Shown here: positions 1 to 7,200 of the stretch, piece after piece
How positions within the stretch are numbered: position 1 is the stretch's first letter
Layout: the number at the start of each line of letters is the position of its first letter
Virus record (IMG/VR): IMGVR_UViG_3300033388_007251
Span: 1-33,827 of that record
Strand: one strand, 5' to 3'
Length of the DNA: 33,827 bases
Origin: a virus
Made by a program: the position numbers and the translations under genes
Notes under the pieces: model-generated
Databases searched by the model: none
The model's input: the letters and a program-made list of their open reading frames with translations, nothing else
What the model was told of the DNA's origin: nothing

Positions 1-1940
1 TGGGCGAGACGGCTGGAGCCGAGCTGTTCAAGTCACTTACGAATGCGTTCACCGAAGCCTCGACCAGTGACCGTCTTAAAACGATTTTCACGACAGGTCA
101 GGACGAGATGCAGAGGGTCTTCGCAGACCAGGCTCTGGCAAACGCGGATTCGATTTTTAAGGATCTCAAAAAATCCGGGTACGAGGGGAGCGCTACAAGC
201 GGGGAGGATCTTGTCGCGAAACTTGCTGGGGCGACCGAAGAGGGACGGACTGCCATGCTCGCGAATTTCAAAGCCGGGGGCTACCCGCCGGAATTGATCC
301 AACGTCTCGATAACCTTGTCGAAACCGCGAAAGCCGGAAACGGGGATCTCGGTGCCATGGTGAACGCGATGAGCGACCTGGGGCCTGCGGGGACTTTGGC
401 TGTGCAGACGCAAAGCAAAGTGTTCGGTGGCGAGATGCTTCATGAGTTTGCAGGCAAAGGGCCCGCCCAACGAGCTGCGGCAGAGCAGATTACCGGGAAG
501 ACGGGCAAAGCCTTCGAGGCGTTGGTGGACGCCTCTCGCGGCACTGCGGCGGATATGAATGCTCTGACGCGCATCCAAAAAGAGGTGAAGGAGGACGGTC
601 GCAAGCTGTCCAAGGCAGAGCAGATGTCGATGGCGGAGCTCTACGGAGCGACGGTAACGGCGACGGGTGAGATCGTTGGTGCTACCGCGGACTTGGCCAC
701 TGGGGAGGTTGAGACGGGCGCCAAAATTCAGGATGAGGTTGGCCTGATGCTTGCGCAGAACGATCGCTACAAAAAAGCTGAGGAGGAGGCTGTTTCAGAA
801 GACATCAAGCTCGCGCGACAGATTGCCCACTCCACCGAGAAGTTGGCCAACGTGATGGAGGCCAACATGCTCAAATGGCTCGAGAAGATCTACAACACCG
901 TCTACGGCTTTTGGATGGATTTTTTGCGATCGAATCCGTTCTTTAAGGAGGACCCCGGAGTGCAGGCTCGTGTCGGGGCACAGAACCGGATGCTCGTGGA
1001 GGGCCAGGACATCCAGAAGCACCTGGATAAGAACGCGAAGTTCATGGAGGGGATTCGGGCGGCGATGGAGGAGACGGACGATCCTCTCATGAAGGCCAAC
1101 TTTGAGGCCAAGATCAAGCTCCTCTCAGAGACCGACGCAACGCTTAGGGGGATGCAGGAGGTGAATGACATCGCCAAACAGACTCTGGCGAACATGGACA
1201 CGGAAGGGATGACGCAGACCGAGGTCTTGCAAGAACTCCAAAAAACGCTGGGGGACCAGGGGTACGACCTTTCGGTTAACACCCTGGATGAAAACGCTGC
1301 CCGAGAGATGAACCTCAAAATGAAGGAGGAGATGGACAACTTCTGGCCAACTCTTGCTGACAACTATGAAGACGCTGCGGATGCTGGTGCCTTTGGAGAG
1401 ACCGCCCACCAAGTGGGATTCAACGCCGCTCAAGCTGCCGGCATAGGGGGTTATCAGTCTCTGGGGATCGGCAAAGCGGCCGAACGCGCTGCCCTGTCGG
1501 CGAAGGAAGGTGGCCTGAACTGGGAAGAGGCATTCCCAGTCATCGAGCAAGCCATTAACCGTGAGGTCGCTAAGCTGGCCAACGAGAGCGAGCTCGAAAC
1601 CCTGATCGATGGGATGTGGGCGGACCTGAATGAGATCAACCGCAACACCCAAGCTACTGCAAAGGCTGCCGAAGGAACGGAAGAAACTCTGGATGGGGCT
1701 GGGCACGCAGGAGACTTCCTGCTCCGTCCTGGGATGGCGCCGATTATCACGGATCCAAACGACACCATTATGGGGTTCAAGCCTGGGGGCGCCTTCGGGA
1801 TGGGGGGAGCCGGAGGAGCCGGAGGAGCCGGAGGAGCCGGTGGGGCCGGTGGGGCCGTGAACGTGAACATCTACGGCGGCGATCTGAACAAGGTCTACAC
1901 CGAAGTCATGCGCGTGATGAAGGTGCTCGGTCATGCCTGA
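1..1940 (+). CDS. Tape-measure-like tail protein, C-terminal part (5' partial)
   Basis: The reading frame is open from base 3 with no stop upstream, so the gene starts outside the window and the internal ATG at 108 is not its start. About 645 residues are visible. They are mostly helical, Ala/Glu/Lys-rich and rich in Met, with an aromatic helix near 870-930 (LEKIYNTVYGFWMDFL). A Gly-Ala-Gly run follows, and then the end VNVNIYGGDLNKVYTEVMR. An 'NIYGGD' strand followed by a short amphipathic helix is a C-terminal ending I associate with phage tape measure proteins. The position just before the adaptor, hub and spike genes is where contractile-tail phages keep the tape measure. The role, setting tail length and filling the tube, is inferred from family and position. 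Other elongated tail proteins are possible. The stop overlaps the next start by 8 bases. Confidence 0.7.
   Translation, partial: GETAGAELFKSLTNAFTEASTSDRLKTIFTTGQDEMQRVFADQALANADSIFKDLKKSGYEGSATSGEDLVAKLAGATEEGRTAMLANFKAGGYPPELIQRLDNLVETAKAGNGDLGAMVNAMSDLGPAGTLAVQTQSKVFGGEMLHEFAGKGPAQRAAAEQITGKTGKAFEALVDASRGTAADMNALTRIQKEVKEDGRKLSKAEQMSMAELYGATVTATGEIVGATADLATGEVETGAKIQDEVGLMLAQNDRYKKAEEEAVSEDIKLARQIAHSTEKLANVMEANMLKWLEKIYNTVYGFWMDFLRSNPFFKEDPGVQARVGAQNRMLVEGQDIQKHLDKNAKFMEGIRAAMEETDDPLMKANFEAKIKLLSETDATLRGMQEVNDIAKQTLANMDTEGMTQTEVLQELQKTLGDQGYDLSVNTLDENAAREMNLKMKEEMDNFWPTLADNYEDAADAGAFGETAHQVGFNAAQAAGIGGYQSLGIGKAAERAALSAKEGGLNWEEAFPVIEQAINREVAKLANESELETLIDGMWADLNEINRNTQATAKAAEGTEETLDGAGHAGDFLLRPGMAPIITDPNDTIMGFKPGGAFGMGGAGGAGGAGGAGGAGGAVNVNIYGGDLNKVYTEVMRVMKVLGHA
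1803..1856 (+). repeat. Six 9-bp units encoding Gly-Gly-Ala
   Basis: Six consecutive in-frame 9-base units of the form GGN GGN GCC. Four use GGA-type glycine codons and the last two use GGT GGG. They encode a flexible Gly/Gly/Ala linker just before the C-terminal NIYGGD element of the tape-measure-like protein. The near identity at DNA level suggests recent slippage expansion. It is not a collagen repeat, since the Gly-X-Y pattern with proline is absent. Confidence 0.9.
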
Positions 1941-2790
1941 ACAGACTCCGATTTTCCAGCCCCTCATGGAGTTGGGGGACGATCCCGACTACGGCAACCT
2001 TCGTCGAGGGCACCGTCCCGTGATTTTCGATGTGGTGAAAGCGTCGGATCGGCAGACGAGTTTGTTGCCGGAAGGGTTGAAGCTCGTGATGCACGTTAAC
2101 CCGCGCTCGATGCAGTTCTCGTACGCGAAACAGACGGAGCGCACCCAGACTCGAGGTGGCTTCGTTGAGTTCCACTGGGGGGACGCGGCCGAGGACATTT
2201 CGTTCACCGCAGCGACGGGAGGCTTCATGCGCCTTTACTCGGGGTTGTCGAACATCACAGGAGGTTCAGGAACTCAGGGAAGACGCCAGACGATCGCTTA
2301 CGACAAGTACCTCGACCTGTTGTCGCTGTTCCACAACAACGGGGCCATCTACGACTCGCTGGGTAACATCGTAGTGCAGGGCAAGGTCAAAATGACTTTC
2401 GACGGTGGCGTGCACATCGGATGGTTCGATGGGCAGTTCACCGTCACCGAATCCGCCCAAAAGCCCTACATGTTCGAGCTGAGCGGACGCTTCATCATCG
2501 ACGAGGAAATCCTGCGTTGGCGTAGTTCGGACATCGCCACCCGCAACGACCGTTTCGATCGAGCACCAACGACGTTGTTTGATGCACAAGCGATTTCTCA
2601 GACGAGTGCGGAGGATCTGGCCGCTGCGGCCGGTCTTGCTACTGGGGTTTTGAACCCTGCATTGGTCCTTGTTCGCGACCCTATCGTCGATCCGTTTATG
2701 AGTGCCGAGCGCGTGTTCCAGCAACAACAACTTGCTGCCGCTCGTGTCCCAGACGCGTCCAGGCTTTTGGACCCTTTCGCGGGAGTGTGA
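1933..2790 (+). CDS. Tail hub/adaptor-type structural protein, shorter paralogue
   Basis: 285 residues. The start ATG lies inside the end of the tape-measure gene (ATGCCTGA, 8-base overlap), with AAGGTG upstream as a plausible ribosome site, so translation is probably coupled. The core at residues 51-190 reads LVMHVNPRSM...FSYAKQTERTQTRGGFVEFHWGD, then TGGF, then LLSLFHNNGAIYD, then a beta-rich stretch ending in FELSGRFIIDEE. The 'NP-x-S-M' strand, RGG-V-E-HWGD loop and NNG-x-IYD motif also occur in the C-terminal half of the next gene, so the two are paralogues. The neighbourhood (tape measure before, hub after) matches the LysM-type adaptor slot of contractile tails (XkdP/gpX position). No LysM domain is recognisable here. 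I infer a tail-tube-to-hub adaptor; exact function unknown. Confidence 0.7.
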   Translation: MPEQTPIFQPLMELGDDPDYGNLRRGHRPVIFDVVKASDRQTSLLPEGLKLVMHVNPRSMQFSYAKQTERTQTRGGFVEFHWGDAAEDISFTAATGGFMRLYSGLSNITGGSGTQGRRQTIAYDKYLDLLSLFHNNGAIYDSLGNIVVQGKVKMTFDGGVHIGWFDGQFTVTESAQKPYMFELSGRFIIDEEILRWRSSDIATRNDRFDRAPTTLFDAQAISQTSAEDLAAAAGLATGVLNPALVLVRDPIVDPFMSAERVFQQQQLAAARVPDASRLLDPFAGV

Positions 2791-2796
2791 TCTGAC

Positions 2797-4248
2797 ATGG
2801 CGGACCTTACCGAAGAAGACTACCCCGGCATCCAGCCGCTCTCGAACTATCGGGGGCTGCGGTATGGGCCCCATTTCAGACCTCAAAATCGTGGGTCGCA
2901 GTCTGCGGGTGTCGATGGGACGAACCAGAAACTTCGAGACCCCAACCTTGGGTCTCCTTTCACGTTTCGGGTGCGCCCTCCAGCGACGCTTGTGAATGCC
3001 CTGTTGGGACAGGGGGCCGCGGTGACGAAAGGGCCCTTCGACCCGCATCTTCGGAAGGTTTTTGACGACGCCCTGAACCAGCTCGCGGTGGTCGAGCAAC
3101 GGTTCGCAGAGACCCCGCCGTTGGCCACAGCGCAAGAGGTTGAAGATGCTCGAAATGCCCTTCTCGGTGGTCGTCCCGCGCCCAACCAGAACATCAACAT
3201 CATCGAGACCGCGCAGGCGGCGAACAACAATTTCAGCCGACAGTTGAAGGCTCAAGCTTCGTTCGATGCCCGGAGTTTCTCCCCGAGCAGCGACACACAA
3301 GGGTCCGGGGTTTCACGACCGGACGACCTGATTGCGGGCAACGGTGAGAAGTTCAACCCCGACAAGATCGAGGGCAGTTCGGCGAATCAGCCCGCGTTTT
3401 CGGACCTGGCCCAAGCCCGTGATGTGCTCGTTCAGCTCAACAAGATGCTGGCCACTCCCCCGCTCACCCTGTTGATCAATCCCGAGCAGCTCACGATCAC
3501 GTACGGTAAGAAGCAGATTTACACGGATCGCAACCGGTTCAACTACATTTTCCAGAGCTGGGGCGAAGAGCAGGTGCGTCTCAACGTGACCGGGAAATCC
3601 GGTGGTTTCGTGGTCGGTGCTGTCGGAGGGGCCGGGGAAGTTCAGCGAACAAATGATGGTCTCCAGCCGACGGCTACTGACGAGCCTAGCGGCTATCAGT
3701 ACGCGTCGAAGTGGGACTCCATCGCGTGGCAGAACCTGATGAGCCTGTTCGCGTTCTATCGCAACAACGGCTACATCTACGACGGCGGTGGCGCTGGGGG
3801 CGGGCCGTCCGAAGCACACCTGTTCATCGGTAGCATCGAGATCACGTATGACCAGTGGGTCTACGTCGGCAACTTCGAGAACTTCTCGTACCAGTACACC
3901 GAAGACAAGCAGCAAGGCGGTGTCGAGTTCAGTTTCGATTTTGTCGTTTCGTTCATGTTTGACCGTGCGCAGGCGGGTGAGATCCAGAAGTGGAAATCCC
4001 CGACCCCCTCTCCCAGTGAGGAGTTCCAGACTCGGGTCAACGCGGAGTTCGAGTCGATCATTGGACAAGGCGCGAACGCCACTTACACCCAGACGATTCC
4101 GGACGGTGTTGGGGGCGCTTCTGCGACGTGCATCTTGGACCCTCAGTGTAATCCGTTCCAATCGAGACGAAACCCGTCTCAGGGGGAGGAAGTCGCCCCG
4201 AACGTTTTCTTGGCGCCGGGGCGGACCTCAAGAGGAGGAAACCTCTAG
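2797..4248 (+). CDS. Tail hub/adaptor-type structural protein, longer paralogue
   Basis: 483 residues, starting 6 bases after the previous stop, with a weak GGGAG at 2781-2785. Residues 1-220 are a unique, low-order region rich in Asn, Gln, Pro and Ala, with a helical stretch around 85-125. Residues 224-389 repeat the core of the preceding protein: LLINPEQLTITYGKKQ, then WGEEQ and SGGF, then LMSLFAFYRNNGYIYD, then IEITYDQWVYVGNFENF and FSFDFVVSFMFD. The copy has an extra loop around 272-305 and a Gly-rich insertion after IYD. The last 90 residues are Pro/Ser/Gly-rich. Duplication followed by addition of the N-terminal extension is the simplest reading. It is probably a virion protein of the tail tip or hub; no enzymatic motif is seen. 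Confidence 0.68.
   Translation: MADLTEEDYPGIQPLSNYRGLRYGPHFRPQNRGSQSAGVDGTNQKLRDPNLGSPFTFRVRPPATLVNALLGQGAAVTKGPFDPHLRKVFDDALNQLAVVEQRFAETPPLATAQEVEDARNALLGGRPAPNQNINIIETAQAANNNFSRQLKAQASFDARSFSPSSDTQGSGVSRPDDLIAGNGEKFNPDKIEGSSANQPAFSDLAQARDVLVQLNKMLATPPLTLLINPEQLTITYGKKQIYTDRNRFNYIFQSWGEEQVRLNVTGKSGGFVVGAVGGAGEVQRTNDGLQPTATDEPSGYQYASKWDSIAWQNLMSLFAFYRNNGYIYDGGGAGGGPSEAHLFIGSIEITYDQWVYVGNFENFSYQYTEDKQQGGVEFSFDFVVSFMFDRAQAGEIQKWKSPTPSPSEEFQTRVNAEFESIIGQGANATYTQTIPDGVGGASATCILDPQCNPFQSRRNPSQGEEVAPNVFLAPGRTSRGGNL
4231..4246 (+). promoter_or_regulatory. Ribosome site of the hub gene within a small hairpin
   Basis: AGAGGAGGAAACCTCT contains a strong AGGAGG Shine-Dalgarno match (4233-4238) twelve bases before the hub ATG at 4251. 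AGAGG (4231-4235) is the exact reverse complement of CCTCT (4242-4246), so a 5-bp stem can cover part of the ribosome site. It lies at the last codons of the upstream gene, so a terminating ribosome would open it. Translational coupling is an inference. Confidence 0.45.
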
Positions 4249-4250
4249 CC

Positions 4251-7200
4251 ATGTCTAACATCGAGAAGCGTCCTTTCGTTGGGACTTGGAAACTCAACAA
4301 CCGCACGGTGGTCAAGTACACGCCGGATGCGTTGATTTTCGTCAACGGGGACACTTCTTTGCCGGGGTGTTCTCGGTGCCGTGGTCGCGTCGAGGTGCAG
4401 AAGTTCGTGACCGGTCTTTCGGTGGAGGCCGGTACCGATCCCATGTCGCACTCCGCGACGATCACTTTGGCTATCCCTCGAGTTACTGGGCAACAGGTTT
4501 TCATCGACGGCTACAACATCTTGCGCCCTGGTCTCGAGATCCACGTTTTCATGCGTGGGTATTTCCCGATGCGCGGCATGTTCTCGCATCTTGCGAATAC
4601 CCCGAGCGGTCCCAACGCGGAGGCTCCTCCCTCGGACTCTAGCCAGTTCGATATGACCAAGTACGCGACCTACCCGTACTACCCGGTGTTTCACGGTCTC
4701 ATCACCCAGGTGAGCTACGAGTATAGCGACGGGTTCTACTACGGCACCCTCAATTGCACGTCGCTTCTCCACTTCTGGCAGTTCGTGAACATCACGACGG
4801 CTGGTGCTTGGATGGCGATGGACAAGCGTCCCACCGACGATAAGGGACGCCCGACTCTCTACGGCCACAACTTCAACAACACGCACCCTTTCGCGATCAT
4901 CTACACCCTGTACCGAGACGTTACCGGATCGGCAGCGGGTGTGGATTTTGCCTTGTCGGAAGAGACCGACTTGGACGCTCCTGTGGAGGGGCATGGTAAC
5001 GACGGGCGCCAGATTTTCAGCATGGTCTCCCTGTACTGGACGCAGCGTTTCAAGACGCGCATCCAGACGTTGCGTATGTACGGGGTCAACGGCCAACTCT
5101 ACAACGGAGTGCAGCAGGCGTGGCTTGGGACGAACCGTGACGTGGACGGCCTGCTGACAAGCTCGACCGCCAACGATCCCACGACCACGAACTCCACTGT
5201 GGATCCTTTCGCAGCCCGGATTTCGGTTGCCAAGAGTTTGGGCCTTACGGGTGCGGGTGCTGATTTCACGTATTCGCCGTTGATCCAGCAGGACAACGAG
5301 TTTTTCAACCTGTCCGTCTTGGACATGTTCGCGTTCAACCAGTCCATCGCTGAGTTGGGTCCGGGAAACGTGTGGCAATCGACCTACCAAACCAAGATGG
5401 ACATCGCCCAAAAGGTGATGGAGGTGACGGGTTACGAGTTCTACCAAGACGTAGACGGGGACCTCGTTTTCAAGCCGCCGTTTTGGAATTTGGACACGGC
5501 GCCGAACCGGTACTACCGTCTCGAGGACTCGGACATCCTCAACATCACGTTCACGGAGAAGGAGCCGAACGCGACGTACATCATCGTGCGCGGTGTCTGG
5601 GTCGGTGGTTTCACGGATGGGACGCCAACCGACGACGTGCTCGCCAAGCGTGGGCTCTATATCGATTACAAGCTCGTGGCGCAGTTCGGTTGGCGCCCTG
5701 CGCCCACACTCGAGCTTACCTACGTCCTCGATCCCAAGGTCCTTTTCTGGATCGGGGTTGCGCGGCTGGACAGGCTGAATGTGGACACGTTCAGCGCGAC
5801 GTGTACGATCCCTATCCGTGCGGAGCTTCGACCCGGTTTCCCCGTCTACATTCCTTTCGTTGACAGCTACTACTACATCAGCCAGCTCAGCCACTCGTTT
5901 GCGTTCGGAGGCCAGTGCACCACGAGTTTGGTGCTGACCTGTCGCCGCTCTAAGTGGCACGCACCGGGGAAGCTGGGTCCCATTCCTCCGACCAAGTCCG
6001 CCATCGATCAGATTCGGTTGGATCGCCCCGATCTTCCTCCGCGCCCTCTCGAAGAGTTCGTCAATGACCTCTCGAAGCTCGTTGGGTTCCCCAACGTGGT
6101 GATGGCGCTCGACCCCCGGAAGTTCAATCCCAACTTCTCCGTTGTCGGGATCGGCATCGAGTATTTTGATGAAGTGGAGGCACCGGGAGATCTGCTGTTC
6201 AGTTGGTTGATTCGCGATGTCCACCTCATGGAGGCGTTCCAGATCAACACACCGACTCAGGGAGTTGATGGCCTGAATGTCATCGAAGATCCGAGTCAGG
6301 TCACGAGCTTGAAACTCCAGACGGCGCCAGGCAAGTTCATCACATTTACCGTCGATGACCTTCGACGGGCTTTCTCTGATCTGCAATCGACCTCGGCGGC
6401 TCTTAAGGGTGCCCAGCGTGCGGTGGACTTCCAGAAGGACGTGGTGGCCGGAGCCGATCAACAGTTCAATGCTTTCAAGCTCGCGCAGAAAGCAGGCCAA
6501 AAGACCGGTGCCAATCCAAGTGGGAGGCGTGTGACCGAGACACAGCGTTTGGACGTTTTGCAGGGGGAACTGCAAGACGAGCTCATTCGTTTCCGCGAAA
6601 CTACTAAAGCATCTCCCTCCATCAGTTCGCTCGTGCAGATTTTCGATGCGTTGCAGCCCAACAGCAACAAGCCGATTCGTCGCAAGATTGATGGCATCCC
6701 AGGTTCGGACGTTAAACTTTCGTACTTCGAGACCTTGAGTCACCTCAAGGGGCAGTACATGGCCGGGACGGTGCCTGGGAACTACCGCTACTTCTCATGC
6801 TCCCATCCAGATCCGTCCCAGCAAGGGATGCCCATCATCGAATGGAGTGACGGTGAACGGTCCAAATCGACCCCGGGAAAATCGTCGCCGCGCAAGAGGG
6901 GCCGCAAGAAGAGCCGCAAACCGAGGGCGGACGGGCGCGCTCGTCAACCAGAACGTGCTAAGGCGCTCGTTGCGAAGATCCAGGAGGACACAGGGATCCC
7001 CGGTCTGGACCTTTATTTGGAACAGTGGATCGAGTCCGAAAGCCTGTACTACCTCGATGCCGCTGCTCCCTCGGGCAGTGCTGCTGGGTGGTTTCAACAA
7101 ACCAGTGGGAGATCAAAGTCGGTATACCCTGATGGAAAAAGTAAATATGGAGGTCTAAACCACCAGACGATCGCGTTCACACCGGGCACTGCGGCGGTAA

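Noticed and set aside
1803-1856. Collagen-like fibre signature
   Set aside because: The run is Gly-Gly-Ala, not Gly-X-Y with proline, and only 18 residues long; it is a flexible linker.
4245-6743. Minus-strand open frame of 832 codons opposite the hub gene
   Set aside because: Antisense to a clearly protein-like frame. It is rich in Arg, His, Val and Glu, as expected from the reverse complement of GC3-rich coding DNA, with no recognisable domain.
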